A stretch of 64,000 bases of DNA from Prochlorococcus marinus str. AS9601 (GTDB lineage Bacteria > Cyanobacteriota > Cyanobacteriia > PCC-6307 > Cyanobiaceae), in contig NC_008816.1 of NCBI RefSeq assembly GCF_000015645.1, positions 930,001-994,000 of the forward strand, in the 5' to 3' direction. The position numbers were made by a program, and so were the translations under genes. The notes beneath the pieces were generated by a model. The model had not been told where the DNA came from. It worked only from the letters and a program-made list of their open reading frames with translations, and made no database searches. Below are positions 31,795 through 41,450 of this stretch, piece by piece. Numbering within the stretch: the first letter of the stretch is position 1; every line of letters starts with the position of its first letter.

Positions 31795-32652
31795 ATGAGA
31801 ATTAAATACATTCACAAACTTGAATATAAATACGAAGACCCTGTTCAATTAGGCGAGCATAGATTATGTATAAAGCCAAGGTCAAATGGATTCCAAAAGC
31901 TAAAGAATTTTGAATTAAAAATAACCCCAGAACCAGAAATTATTTATCCATTACTTGCGGCCAGCGGGGAAGAGATTAATAGAATCAGATTTAATGGATT
32001 AACAGATAATTTAATTATTGAATCAGTCAGTGAAGTTGAAACTATTAAACATCCAAACATTATTGATGGAGTTAAAAATAGAGATTTAACATTACCTTTT
32101 TGTAGAAGCATTATTAACAGAGATTTACAGGGAGCATTAGAGGGATGGATGCCAAATGGACAACACGATCCCTCTGCAGTAGAACTTGCTCAAGAAGCCT
32201 TAGCAGGAAGCATTAATAACGCATTATCATTTACCTACCAACTAATAGAGATTATTCAAGATCGGGTTAAATATACCAAAAGACATACTGGTCCAGCATG
32301 GCCGGCTAGCAGAACACTTAGAGAACGTATAGGTTCATGCAGAGATTTAGCAATGCTTATGGTTGAAGCTTGCAGGTCTATAGGTATCCCAAGTAGGTTT
32401 GTAAGTGGTTATCATTTTGAAGATCCGTTACCCTCTGAGTTGGATTTACACGCTTGGGCTGAATTATATATTCCAGGCGCTGGTTGGAGAGGTTTTGATC
32501 CAAGCGGAAAAGGATTAATAGATGATAGATATTTAACATTGGTATCCTCTTCAAAATCTAATTTAACCTCTGTAATTACAGGAAACTTTATAGGAAAAAA
32601 TAATTTAGAAAATACTTTATCCTGGGAAATCAAACCTCTTGAAATTAAATAA
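31795..32652 (+). CDS. Transglutaminase-like protease
   Basis: 285 residues with the papain-like catalytic set Cys182 (RIGSCRDLAML), His219 (DLHAWAELY) and Asp235 (GFDPSGKG). An N-terminal beta domain (YIHKLEYKYEDPVQLGEHRL) precedes it. Bacterial proteins of this type are usually proteases or amidases rather than cross-linkers. Third gene of the ATP-grasp/alpha-E operon, 11 bases downstream. Confidence 0.9.
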   Translation: MRIKYIHKLEYKYEDPVQLGEHRLCIKPRSNGFQKLKNFELKITPEPEIIYPLLAASGEEINRIRFNGLTDNLIIESVSEVETIKHPNIIDGVKNRDLTLPFCRSIINRDLQGALEGWMPNGQHDPSAVELAQEALAGSINNALSFTYQLIEIIQDRVKYTKRHTGPAWPASRTLRERIGSCRDLAMLMVEACRSIGIPSRFVSGYHFEDPLPSELDLHAWAELYIPGAGWRGFDPSGKGLIDDRYLTLVSSSKSNLTSVITGNFIGKNNLENTLSWEIKPLEIK

Positions 32653-32778
32653 ACACTAAATTTTTAATCTTTTAAAATAACAAAAAAATATAAATAATAA
32701 TATGTTTCTTTTTTAGTGTTAATTGATACGTTCTTGTATATATATATCTGTTTTCATTTGTTTAATCTTTAAAGAAAA

Positions 32779-33300
32779 TTGAACTCAAGTTTAGAAATTC
32801 CAGTTATCAAATCAAACAAATCGAAAATGTTTGAATTGATAAGTTATGAAAAATTTCGCGATACAAAAGATGTAAGATTTTTTGATATAAGTGTTAATGA
32901 ATCAAACTATAGAGATCTAGTTATTCACAGTGGGCCTGCAGTTAGTCCTCCAAATGATGAAGAATTTAAGAATTGGCAATTTTACATACATCACAATCAA
33001 GAAGATAATCTACTGGCTATCTCCGGGGGAAGAACATTTTTTCTTGTCAATTTTGGCTGGGATTATCCTTTTTATAAAGTTAGATTAGAATCTTGCGGAT
33101 ACATTTTAAGAATACCTAGAGGAACTTTTCATAGATCAGTATCTGACCAAAACGGTTCTATAGTTTTAAATCAAGCTATAAGAGATAAAGAAGGTACAGT
33201 TGAGTCTGAATTCAAGGTTACGAATAGCAAAGATAACAAAAAACTTCTAGATTGTATAACCAATTTAGAGCCTAGATTCAAAATTTATAGTGTTAAATAA
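32779..33300 (+). CDS. Cupin-like conserved protein
   Basis: 173 residues from TTG at 32779 (next ATG is 17 codons later). The middle part, GGRTFFLVNFGWDYPFYKVR then YILRIPRGTFHRSVSD, has the beta pattern and the PRGTxH motif of RmlC-like cupins, with one potential metal-binding His. Family and substrate unknown. It lies 126 bases after the transglutaminase gene, so cotranscription is uncertain. Confidence 0.62.
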   Translation: MNSSLEIPVIKSNKSKMFELISYEKFRDTKDVRFFDISVNESNYRDLVIHSGPAVSPPNDEEFKNWQFYIHHNQEDNLLAISGGRTFFLVNFGWDYPFYKVRLESCGYILRIPRGTFHRSVSDQNGSIVLNQAIRDKEGTVESEFKVTNSKDNKKLLDCITNLEPRFKIYSVK

Positions 33301-33383
33301 TTTTAAAAAGGAGTTCCAAATTTAGTCATCAATTTTAAAAATTATCTAATTGTTATAAAATAGAATTACTCAAATTTATTAAT

Positions 33384-33902
33384 ATGAAATTTTTTAGGTT
33401 TTTAAGATATTTTTTATGTATAACTTTTTCTTTCTTGGTTTTATCCTCTCCAGTTTTTGCTGGAGCGAATGTTGCTGTTAAGGGAGAAGGAGATGAAGTT
33501 CCAAGTTATGTAAGATCTAATATCACAGGATTCGATTTCCATGGAGAGGATCTTCATTTATCTTCTATAGCTGGAGCAGTTGCTAGAGATGCAGATTTTA
33601 GTGATGTTGATTTACATGGAACTACATTAACCCTATCTGATTTAAAAGGTTCTAATTTAAATGGAATCGACCTGACCGATACTCTTTCTGATCGAGTTAA
33701 TTTCCAAAAAACAGATCTTAGAAATGCTGTTTTAATAAATATGATCGCATCAGGCAGCAGTTTTGCAGGAGCTCAAATAGAAGGAGCAGATTTTTCTTAT
33801 GCCATCCTTGACAGCGAAGACCAAAGAAATCTTTGTGAAATCGCTGATGGGATCAATCCAACAACAGGAGTTTCAACAAGAGAAAGTCTTGAGTGTAGTT
33901 AG
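33384..33902 (+). CDS. Exported pentapeptide-repeat protein
   Basis: 172 residues. A signal peptide ends in SPVFA (near residue 26). The rest contains pentapeptide repeats ([52 protein letters not shown]) forming a quadrilateral beta-helix, and a Cys pair ([13 protein letters not shown]). Similar exported proteins are targeted to the thylakoid lumen in cyanobacteria and plants. Role unknown. Confidence 0.85.
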   Translation: MKFFRFLRYFLCITFSFLVLSSPVFAGANVAVKGEGDEVPSYVRSNITGFDFHGEDLHLSSIAGAVARDADFSDVDLHGTTLTLSDLKGSNLNGIDLTDTLSDRVNFQKTDLRNAVLINMIASGSSFAGAQIEGADFSYAILDSEDQRNLCEIADGINPTTGVSTRESLECS

Positions 33903-33911
33903 CATTAAAAA

Positions 33912-34265
33912 TTATAAGTAAACTTTCTTACCGTCATTAAATTTATAAATCCTTTGTTCATCGTCTTGAAATATCATCTCGCCATTTAATTTGGATTTCT
34001 TAAATTTTGAAAGTCTTGCTCTGTGTATATTGGATTTTCTATTTATATTTTCTTCGTTATCATAAACACCAATATAAATATTTATATTAGGATTTGAAAA
34101 AGTTTTTTCTTCCTCTCTTAAAAAAATCCTGTCAATATTTGTTTGCGTGCTCTGTAATTTATTTTTAAATTTATCTAATTTTAAGTTCTTTGTTTTTTTA
34201 GAATTAATTTTTTTGAAGACCAAAAAAATAACTCCTAAAATTAGAAAAACTAAAAATACATTCAT
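33912..34265 (-). CDS. Membrane-anchored hypothetical protein
   Basis: 117 residues. N-terminal helix (VFLVFLILGVIFLVFKK) and a basic soluble part with an IGVYDNEENINRKSN strand and a final EMIFQDDEQRIYKFNDGKKV. Its ATG overlaps the stop of the next gene upstream by one base, so it shares a transcript with it and the PfkB gene. Function unknown. Confidence 0.65.
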   Translation of the reverse strand: MNVFLVFLILGVIFLVFKKINSKKTKNLKLDKFKNKLQSTQTNIDRIFLREEEKTFSNPNINIYIGVYDNEENINRKSNIHRARLSKFKKSKLNGEMIFQDDEQRIYKFNDGKKVYL

Positions 34266-34450
34266 TACTTAATTTTTATTTTTATATCTACGCCTAAGTT
34301 ACTTTTAGTAGTTAATATTTCTTTTTTTATGATTCCATAGGTAAAAATTTTAGATAAAGTTTTTAAAGAATTAAAAACTAAAAAAACAGTAAATAAAAAG
34401 AAAACAATAATGTTTTCTACAAGTAGATTTTTATTATCTAGATTGCTCAT
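34265..34450 (-). CDS. 61-aa membrane protein
   Basis: 61 residues with one helix (IIVFFLFTVFLVFNSLKTL) and a basic tail. It starts 16 bases after the PfkB gene and overlaps the following gene by one base, forming a three-gene unit. Family not recognised. Confidence 0.6.
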   Translation of the reverse strand: MSNLDNKNLLVENIIVFFLFTVFLVFNSLKTLSKIFTYGIIKKEILTTKSNLGVDIKIKIK

Positions 34451-34466
34451 ATAAGTCTTAATTCAA

Positions 34467-35336
34467 TTATTTTTCATCACTATTTGCATATGGGCCGAAA
34501 AATTCACTTGCGTCTCTTCCCATTACTTTAGCAAGATTTAAAGTTTTATCTATATCCCATTTAGATGCCATTCCATAAAGAATCCCAGCAGCAAATGAAT
34601 CGCCACATCCATAAGAATCAACCTTTAATTTTTTGTTTTTAAGAGCCTTATATCTTCCTCCTGGGAATATTATGCCTCCCTTCTCTCCCTCGGTTTTAAT
34701 AGTATATTTTGGTTTTAACGATAATTCAGAAAAAGAAAAAACTTCTCCTGGATCAAGATTACTGCCTATTAATCCATCTAAAAGAACATTTGAATTATTA
34801 ATTGTATTTAATCCTACCCTTGGTGTCGTACATAGTATTGAAGCTGATCTAGCCATTTTAAAAATCTCTGAATCAGATGCCGTAATAAAAATTCCGTCCA
34901 TTTTTTTTAAAATATTCCATTCCAACTTGTCTTTATGAGTTGGAGCTAACCTTTCACCAATAACTGTTATTGCTCTTTCACCTAGAGAGTCAATTAAACT
35001 AAATCCTCTTCTAGTTGGTTTATCACGCCAAGCTACATGCATCTTAATTCCCATATTTGAGAGAATCTTGAAACACTTATCTCCATATTCATCATTACCT
35101 AATGACGTAAAAAAATGAATTTGGTTTAAAGTTAAATCAGAAAGTATTTTCGCGATAATAGAGCCACCACCAGCTGGATACTCAAGAGATTTTTCAGAAT
35201 GAGAAATGACGCCTGGTTTTGGTAATTGATCGACCTTTAAGAAATTTATCCACTCAACATGACCAACAACAGCAAAATTTAAATTTCCTTTTTTAAATTT
35301 ATAGTCTTCAACTTTATTATTCTTTTCAACAACCAT
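34467..35336 (-). CDS. PfkB-family carbohydrate kinase
   Basis: 289 residues. N-terminal NFAVVGHVEWINFLKVDQLP and SLEYPAGGGSIIAKILSDL strands, and the catalytic motif VDSYGCGDSFAAGILYG near residue 245, where the usual GAGDAF is GCGDSF. The Asp base is present. Substrate cannot be told: ribose, fructose or nucleoside kinases share the fold. First gene of a three-gene minus-strand unit; the GTG-started DUF2834 gene diverges 41 bases away. Confidence 0.88.
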   Translation of the reverse strand: MVVEKNNKVEDYKFKKGNLNFAVVGHVEWINFLKVDQLPKPGVISHSEKSLEYPAGGGSIIAKILSDLTLNQIHFFTSLGNDEYGDKCFKILSNMGIKMHVAWRDKPTRRGFSLIDSLGERAITVIGERLAPTHKDKLEWNILKKMDGIFITASDSEIFKMARSASILCTTPRVGLNTINNSNVLLDGLIGSNLDPGEVFSFSELSLKPKYTIKTEGEKGGIIFPGGRYKALKNKKLKVDSYGCGDSFAAGILYGMASKWDIDKTLNLAKVMGRDASEFFGPYANSDEK

Positions 35337-35377
35337 AAGCTTTTAAATACTATTATTAAAAGAAATATTTTTGACAA

Positions 35378-35749
35378 GTGAATTCATTTAACATTTTAAA
35401 AGATAATAAACAGATACTATCTTATCTTTACCTTTTTCTATCAATTTTAGGAGCTGTTCTGCCAATGTTGGCAAATTTAGAATTTGCTAGGGAATATGGA
35501 AACAGTTTTGATATAAATAACTTCATTTCATTAGCGAATGCAAACCCTGCAGCTCAGTCGATTTCTAGAGACTTATTAGTAGGTGCAAGCGCTATTTTTA
35601 TATGGATAGTAAATGAATCAAAAAAACTAAACATGAAGCATATGTGGGTTGTATACATTGGAACTTTTCTTATAGCCTTCGCATTCTCTGCACCTTTTTT
35701 CTTATTTCTAAGAGAGAGAAGAATTATTGAATTAGAAAAGATTAATTAA
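35378..35749 (+). CDS. DUF2834 membrane protein
   Basis: 123 residues from GTG at 35378. Three helices (YLYLFLSILGAVLPMLANLE, LLVGASAIFIWIVNES and WVVYIGTFLIAFAFSAPFFL) with the conserved loop between them match DUF2834. Family function unknown. The stop overlaps the convergent MFS gene stop by four bases. Confidence 0.78.
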   Translation: MNSFNILKDNKQILSYLYLFLSILGAVLPMLANLEFAREYGNSFDINNFISLANANPAAQSISRDLLVGASAIFIWIVNESKKLNMKHMWVVYIGTFLIAFAFSAPFFLFLRERRIIELEKIN

Positions 35750-36975
35750 AATAATCTCTTAAATAGAATTGTAAAGGCAATAAAGCAACAACAAGAAATT
35801 GAAAGCCAGATTAATGAAGCATAACCAAATAGATCTAATATGCGTCCTGAAATAAATGGTCCGAAAAAATAACCCATAGCGAAACATTGTGATAATAAAG
35901 CGAGTGCAAAACCTTTTTTATTTGAAGGAGCTATTCTGAAAACGACATCTGTTGATGTTGGAAGAAATGAAGCAGTCCCTAAACTTACTAAAATTAATGC
36001 CAAAGAAATTAAATAAAACGCTGGGATATTTAAATAACTAGAAATAAATAATAAAAATGAAGCGAAAGAGAAATTTATTAAACTAAATTTCAAGCCAAAT
36101 AATCTTTCTTTCTTAGATATCCAAGAACCGATAGGCCATTGTAAAAACAACAATAAAATTAACTGAATAGAAATTATAAGACTAATAATTTCTTTGTTTA
36201 ATGCATTACGATATACTCCACCTTTAACAAGATCCAGAGGCAAAGTTACTTGTATAAGGGCTAAAGAGGTAGTTATCAATAAAATAGATAAAATTATTAT
36301 TGTTGAATTTTTATTCCATTTCAATTGTCCCTGATTAATTGGATCTACTAATTTTTTTTGAAAATTTTCTAAGTTTCTTTTTATAGAAGAACTATTTCTA
36401 GATATTAAATACGTGATAACTAACATGCAAAATATATCATTTATAAATATTGATTTAAAATACAAAAAATTTGTCATATACCCTCCTAAGAATACCCCTA
36501 GAAATATTCCTAAAGCTTCCGAACTTCTAACAAGGGCATAAGCTTTACGTGTTTCGATAGGATGACAAAAATAGGGCACCCCAAACTCGGCAGCAGGCCA
36601 ATATATTCCTGCAGCAGCCCCAACAAGTGATTGCCCAATTATGTACAAAAAAGTATCTCTTGAAAAAATGAGGCATAAGCTAGCGGCAATACTTAGTATT
36701 GAAGAAGTAATTATCGGAAATTGTATTTTTCCCGTTTTATTAAGATAATTACCTGTAAAGAGTCTTGTTACGGTTCCAATTATTGCTGAAATGGTAAATC
36801 CCAGGCCAATATCTGTCGCCGATAATCCTAGGTTATTAAAAATAAGTGATGTTAAATAAATAACACCTCCTGCTCCAAATGCAGCGAAAAATCTTATCTT
36901 AGTTATTAACCTCAAATGATAAGGAAATTGAATCCACCAATTTTTGCTAATTTGTAAACTATTTGGACTAATCAC
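35746..36975 (-). CDS. MFS transporter
   Basis: 409 residues with twelve hydrophobic segments and the conserved cytoplasmic loop GNYLNKTGKIQFP after helix 2 (motif A region), AGIYWPAAEFGVPYF in the following region, and a shorter loop near the middle. A drug or metabolite exporter of the major facilitator superfamily; no substrate is evident. GTG start at 36975, only two bases from the divergent GTG start at 36978. Confidence 0.85.
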   Translation of the reverse strand: MISPNSLQISKNWWIQFPYHLRLITKIRFFAAFGAGGVIYLTSLIFNNLGLSATDIGLGFTISAIIGTVTRLFTGNYLNKTGKIQFPIITSSILSIAASLCLIFSRDTFLYIIGQSLVGAAAGIYWPAAEFGVPYFCHPIETRKAYALVRSSEALGIFLGVFLGGYMTNFLYFKSIFINDIFCMLVITYLISRNSSSIKRNLENFQKKLVDPINQGQLKWNKNSTIIILSILLITTSLALIQVTLPLDLVKGGVYRNALNKEIISLIISIQLILLLFLQWPIGSWISKKERLFGLKFSLINFSFASFLLFISSYLNIPAFYLISLALILVSLGTASFLPTSTDVVFRIAPSNKKGFALALLSQCFAMGYFFGPFISGRILDLFGYASLIWLSISCCCFIAFTILFKRLF

Positions 36976-36977
36976 TA

Positions 36978-38528
36978 GTGAAATACATTTTTATAATTTT
37001 TTTTAGTTTTTGTGGTTTATTTTTTAATAATGGTTTAAAGGCTGCTGAAAAGATAAATATTAAGTTTGAAGAGATGGAAATCCCTCTTACTATAGAACAA
37101 TTATCAAAATTAGAAAAATACAAAGATAATTCAACAGAATTAATAGATTGGTTAAAAAAAAATGGATTTATAAGAGTTTTTGAATTATCAAAGTTTTTAG
37201 AATTTCCAGTTTTCAAAGAAGATGGATTAAATAGAGAAATATTAAGAAGTTGGATAGGGCGTAAAATTCTTACAGAATTAAGCAAAAGCATTAAAGTTCC
37301 AAATGACAATAATGGAACAGAAATATATAACACTATAGAAAATTTATTAGATCAAAAAAAACAAATTTCAACTTTAGACATCATAAAGGCATTACCATCA
37401 GAAGAAATTTCACTGGATATTGATAATCTAATTTTAATAATTTCATCTTGGAAAAATGAATTATCAATGCAACAAGAACTGTTGTCCAAATTAAATCAAC
37501 TTGAAAGAACTAAACAAAATGTCTCTAAAAATACTGAAAAAAAATCAATTGAAGATCTAATAAAAATTGAAAAAAAAATTTATGCTCCTCACCGAGTGAA
37601 ACCTTTTGAAATTGAAATATGGAAAAGCAATAAAACAAATTCTGATAGAGAATTAATAATATTTATGCCAGGACTTGGAGGAGAAATTAATAATTTCAAA
37701 TGGATAGGTAACGAATTAGCTAGAAGAGGCTGGCCAATATTATTCATAGATCATAGAGGAAGTAATTTAGAATCATTCATAGAAGTACTCGATGGTAAGG
37801 AAACAATACCAGGAAGTGCAGACTTTTACTTATATAGAATTAAAGATTTAGATGCTGTATTGAAAGCTCATGAAAATGGAGAATTTGATTTACCTAATAA
37901 TTCTTACATTTTAATGGGGCATTCACTTGGTGCTTTAATAGCACTTTTATATGAAGGCAAGAAACCTACTGATCAACTAGAGGAAAAATGTGATTTGGCA
38001 TTAAAAGACTTTGCGGTTACAAATTTATCAAAATTACTTCAATGTCAGTTGAGTGAAATACCATTCCCTAAGAACAATAACACTAATAAGGCCAGTGCCA
38101 TAGTAGGCTTTAATTCATTTGGAAGTCTAGTATGGCCAAAAGAAAATAGTACAGGCATTAAGGTACCAACTCTTCTAATAGGAGGTACTTATGACCTTAT
38201 TACACCGTTAATGAATGAACAATTTAAAGTTTTTTATGCTTTAGATAATCCATCAAATAGATTTCTAATTATTGAAGGAGCAAGTCATTTCTCTCCAATA
38301 AGAATTAATAAAAGCTATGAAAAAAATAATGACCTCTTCAAAATAAGTGAATCTTTTATTGGTTCAGAGCCAATATTAGTACAAGATTTATCTACTAAAT
38401 TTATAGTTGAATTTTTAAAAAATATTAAAGACCAAAAGATCCCTAATGTAGTTAAAAACCAAAGAGATTTGGGACTTGACTTCCATTTTTTAGATCTTGA
38501 AACGATAAAAGAAATTTCCGAAAATTAG
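36978..38528 (+). CDS. Exported alpha/beta hydrolase (DUF1400)
   Basis: 516 residues. A signal peptide ends near KAAEK (residue 24). A DUF1400 segment (KFEEMEIPLTIEQLSKLEKY then ELIDWLKKNGFI) covers roughly residues 30-150, and the alpha/beta hydrolase domain shows GHSLGA with nucleophile Ser316, oxyanion-type FMPGLGGEI, and GASHFSP with the catalytic His near residue 437. DUF1400 is a cyanobacterial domain attached to such hydrolases. The substrate is unknown; a lipase-like activity is plausible. Confidence 0.85.
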   Translation: MKYIFIIFFSFCGLFFNNGLKAAEKINIKFEEMEIPLTIEQLSKLEKYKDNSTELIDWLKKNGFIRVFELSKFLEFPVFKEDGLNREILRSWIGRKILTELSKSIKVPNDNNGTEIYNTIENLLDQKKQISTLDIIKALPSEEISLDIDNLILIISSWKNELSMQQELLSKLNQLERTKQNVSKNTEKKSIEDLIKIEKKIYAPHRVKPFEIEIWKSNKTNSDRELIIFMPGLGGEINNFKWIGNELARRGWPILFIDHRGSNLESFIEVLDGKETIPGSADFYLYRIKDLDAVLKAHENGEFDLPNNSYILMGHSLGALIALLYEGKKPTDQLEEKCDLALKDFAVTNLSKLLQCQLSEIPFPKNNNTNKASAIVGFNSFGSLVWPKENSTGIKVPTLLIGGTYDLITPLMNEQFKVFYALDNPSNRFLIIEGASHFSPIRINKSYEKNNDLFKISESFIGSEPILVQDLSTKFIVEFLKNIKDQKIPNVVKNQRDLGLDFHFLDLETIKEISEN

Positions 38529-39547
38529 TACTCTATTCGTGGATCTAAATATGCGATTAAAATATCCACTAAGAGATTTAGAGAGACTATAAGCATAGAG
38601 GTAAAAATTACAATTCCTTGAACCAAAGTATAGTCTCTTTGAGAAATAGCTTCATGTAATCTTAAAGCTATACCTGGCCATGAGAAAGTCACCTCGAACA
38701 AAAGAGCACCTCCTGCTAAAGAGGCCATAGTCAAGCCAGAAATAGTGACAATTGGCAATAGAGCATTAGGCAATGCATGGTTTAAAAATATTTTTTTCCT
38801 CGATATTCCTCTACATATAGCAGCATTTACATAATCACTTTTTAATGTCTTATCCAAATTTACTCTTAATGAGCGGCTGAATATACCACTTAATAAAAAG
38901 CCAAGGGTAATCGAAGGAAGTGCGAGATGATAAAGACTATCTTTCAAGGCAATAATATTATTTGAAAGAATACTATCTAAAACTAGAAAACCTGTAATTT
39001 GGGGTTGTTGCTGAAATATAGGAAATCTCCCTCCAATTGGGGAAATATTAAAAAATACAGAAAATAATAATTGAGCTAACATTGCACCCCAAAAAGGAGG
39101 GATCGCATATGTGGCAATTCCTAATATTCTCGCAATATAATCAGTCTTTTTACCTCTATTTCTTAAGCCAATTAATCCCAATGGAAATCCTATTAGTGTG
39201 GCACTTAATATTGAAAAGAATCCAAGCTCAAGACTTGCAGGCAACGACTTTATAATAATATTAAGGACTGGCTCTTGGGTACTAAGAGATTGGCCAAAAT
39301 CTAAGTGCAATATATTTTTAATATATGAAAAATATTGATTTATTAAAGGTTCATTTAGCCCCAATTTATTTCTTAGAAATTCCCTGGAAACCTCATCTGC
39401 ACCAGATCCAAGTATGGCATCTACAGGATCGCCGGGAGCAATTCTTAATAAAATAAAAACTAATGAAGAAATTATCCATAACATTATCGGTATTAATGAA
39501 ATTTTCAATAAGGAATAATTTAGTAGTTTATCTAAATTTCTACTCAT
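38525..39547 (-). CDS. DppB/OppB-type ABC permease
   Basis: 340 residues with about six helices. LRIAPGDPVDAILG near residue 33 and the late HALPNALLPIVTISGLTMAS block with the EAA loop are typical of DppB/OppB in peptide, nickel or glutathione importers. The stop overlaps the hydrolase stop by four bases. The binding-protein gene overlaps its start by eight. No DppC or ATPase genes are in the window. Confidence 0.88.
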   Translation of the reverse strand: MSRNLDKLLNYSLLKISLIPIMLWIISSLVFILLRIAPGDPVDAILGSGADEVSREFLRNKLGLNEPLINQYFSYIKNILHLDFGQSLSTQEPVLNIIIKSLPASLELGFFSILSATLIGFPLGLIGLRNRGKKTDYIARILGIATYAIPPFWGAMLAQLLFSVFFNISPIGGRFPIFQQQPQITGFLVLDSILSNNIIALKDSLYHLALPSITLGFLLSGIFSRSLRVNLDKTLKSDYVNAAICRGISRKKIFLNHALPNALLPIVTISGLTMASLAGGALLFEVTFSWPGIALRLHEAISQRDYTLVQGIVIFTSMLIVSLNLLVDILIAYLDPRIEY

Positions 39548-41111
39548 TAATTAACTCAAGATCACTCAATGAGATTATTCCTGCACCATTAAAAATAGGT
39601 TTTGATATTTTATTTTGTGACCATGCTTTTTGAGAGGAGATCCAAATAGGAATATATGGTATTGAACTTGCTGCTATTTTTTCAATTTCAACAAGTTTTT
39701 CTAATCTTTTAATTCCACTTATTTTTTCACTTTCAAGAAATAAACTTTCCACTTTCTTAGATCCCCAAAAACTACCGCTGTAAACTGATTCTCCTTTTTT
39801 ACATATGCCGTCAACTATTTTATTACAACTTAAAAGAGGGGTAAGATAAGCCTCTGGATCTGAATAAGCCCCAGTCCAATCGAGAAGAACTGCCGTATAA
39901 ATTCCTAAACTTAGATTCTTATAAACTGTTGTAGATTCAACCCCATTGAGTTCAATATCAATACAATCTTTCAAAGAATTTTTAATTTCTTCTTGCCATG
40001 TCAGAGCAATAAGCTTGTCAGCTGGCACGTTCGATCTATAAGTAAGGGGTATTTTTAGAATATTTCCATTGCAATAATTTTCTTTTTGCAATAACCTTCT
40101 CGCTTCTAAATAATCATATTTAGGCCACAGTTCTTGATTATCTTTTTTTAATATCGGAGGAATAATTGATCTAGATGGCTTCCTTAATCCATAACTTACT
40201 TTCTCACTAATCAATTTTCTATTAAGACTTTTTGCTAAAGCCAATCTTAAATTAAAATTACTTAAGGGATAAGAACTAGTTTTGAGGCTTATAAAACTTA
40301 ATTCAGTGAAAGGGCTATTACCTTCATTAAAATGTTTATTTTTGCTTAAATCATTTAAACTTTTTCTCTGACTATCATCAATTGAATTTGATAAAAGCAC
40401 GTCAATTTGTTTACTTTTTAAAGCCCCAAAAAGAGAGGATGAGTTTGAATAGCCCACAAAATTAACGCCGTTATTTGAGGGCTTTTCACCCCAATAATTC
40501 AAATATGGATCAATTGATTGAACTTCATTAGAAAAACTGGTCAGCACATACTTGCCAGTACCAACAAATTTTTCATTTAGAAACTTATCAGAATATTGTT
40601 TGTAAAATGTAGGAGATATTGGAGTTAAATTTACTGATGTGAGTAAACCATTTAAAGAACTTGATGGTTTATTCAAATTTATTATCACTGAATATTCACT
40701 TGGCGTTTCTATTGATTTAATCTTATTTCCTAAAATATAGTTCATCGTTCCAATTCTTTTGAATCTATCAAAGGTAAACTTCATAGCATTTGAGTTAAAT
40801 GCAGTTCCATCGTGAAAGAAAACATTCTTTCTTAAATTGATAGTTATTTGAAGTCTATCCTTTGAAATAACTGGCATCCCCGAGGCCAATTCAGGTATTA
40901 ATTCTCCGTTAGAATTTAATTCATATAATGTGTCTCCAAGAGAACTGATTAATTGAATTGCTTTAAGAGTACTTGCTCTAGCTGGATCTAAAGATTCAAT
41001 TTTTCCAGAACTTGCTACTATGATTTTTTCAGATATTCTTTTTGAGCCGCAAGAATTCTGTAAAAAAGAAATTAAAATTATAAATATTGATAAAACAATT
41101 TTTTTTTTCAT
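39540..41111 (-). CDS. Family 5 solute-binding lipoprotein
   Basis: 523 residues with a lipoprotein signal (LISFLQNSCGS, Cys21) and the SBP_bac_5 fold: VASSGKIESLDPARASTLKA at the start, RKNVFFHDGTAFNSNAMKFT near residue 95, and ALAKSLNRKLISEKVSYG further on. It binds oligopeptide-like or metal-chelate ligands in the periplasm for the downstream permease, with which it overlaps by eight bases. The ligand is unknown. Confidence 0.9.
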   Translation of the reverse strand: MKKKIVLSIFIILISFLQNSCGSKRISEKIIVASSGKIESLDPARASTLKAIQLISSLGDTLYELNSNGELIPELASGMPVISKDRLQITINLRKNVFFHDGTAFNSNAMKFTFDRFKRIGTMNYILGNKIKSIETPSEYSVIINLNKPSSSLNGLLTSVNLTPISPTFYKQYSDKFLNEKFVGTGKYVLTSFSNEVQSIDPYLNYWGEKPSNNGVNFVGYSNSSSLFGALKSKQIDVLLSNSIDDSQRKSLNDLSKNKHFNEGNSPFTELSFISLKTSSYPLSNFNLRLALAKSLNRKLISEKVSYGLRKPSRSIIPPILKKDNQELWPKYDYLEARRLLQKENYCNGNILKIPLTYRSNVPADKLIALTWQEEIKNSLKDCIDIELNGVESTTVYKNLSLGIYTAVLLDWTGAYSDPEAYLTPLLSCNKIVDGICKKGESVYSGSFWGSKKVESLFLESEKISGIKRLEKLVEIEKIAASSIPYIPIWISSQKAWSQNKISKPIFNGAGIISLSDLELINE

Positions 41112-41128
41112 ATTTCCTTAGTTCTTGA

Positions 41129-41380
41129 TTATTCTGAAGAATTATTTGAGCAGAAAATTTGTAAGGTTATTTGACTAATTTCTAAAGCAAACGTTTTTTT
41201 AGAATTACAAGCAAAAGGCCATTCTCTCACCCAACAAATTTCTTTACCTCTATTTAAACCAATTACTTGAAAAGTTTTATTGCTATTTTTAATTTTTACG
41301 CAAGCACCTTTATAAAGGTTTTCAGAAGAAATTAAATTATTATTATTATTTTCACTGTCTAATAATTTTGAATGAATCAT
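41129..41380 (-). CDS. Small conserved protein before the binding-protein gene
   Basis: 83 residues from ATG 41380 (an in-frame GTG at 41401 is possible). The middle, YKGACVKIKNSNKTFQVIGL then GKEICWVREWPFACNSKKTF, reads as a small beta domain of the SH3-like kind. No signal. Same strand as the binding-protein gene with a 17-base gap. Function unknown. Confidence 0.62.
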   Translation of the reverse strand: MIHSKLLDSENNNNNLISSENLYKGACVKIKNSNKTFQVIGLNRGKEICWVREWPFACNSKKTFALEISQITLQIFCSNNSSE

Positions 41381-41450
41381 TAAGGTGCTAAATCCAAACA
41401 CTTACTTTCTTCGGTTTACCAAGCTATAAAGAAATTTGCAAACTATTTTT

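Noticed and set aside
32653-32778. Possible terminator after the transglutaminase gene (AACACTAAA ... TTTAGTGTT)
   Set aside because: The arms are about 50 bases apart with an AT-only loop, so a stable terminator is doubtful.
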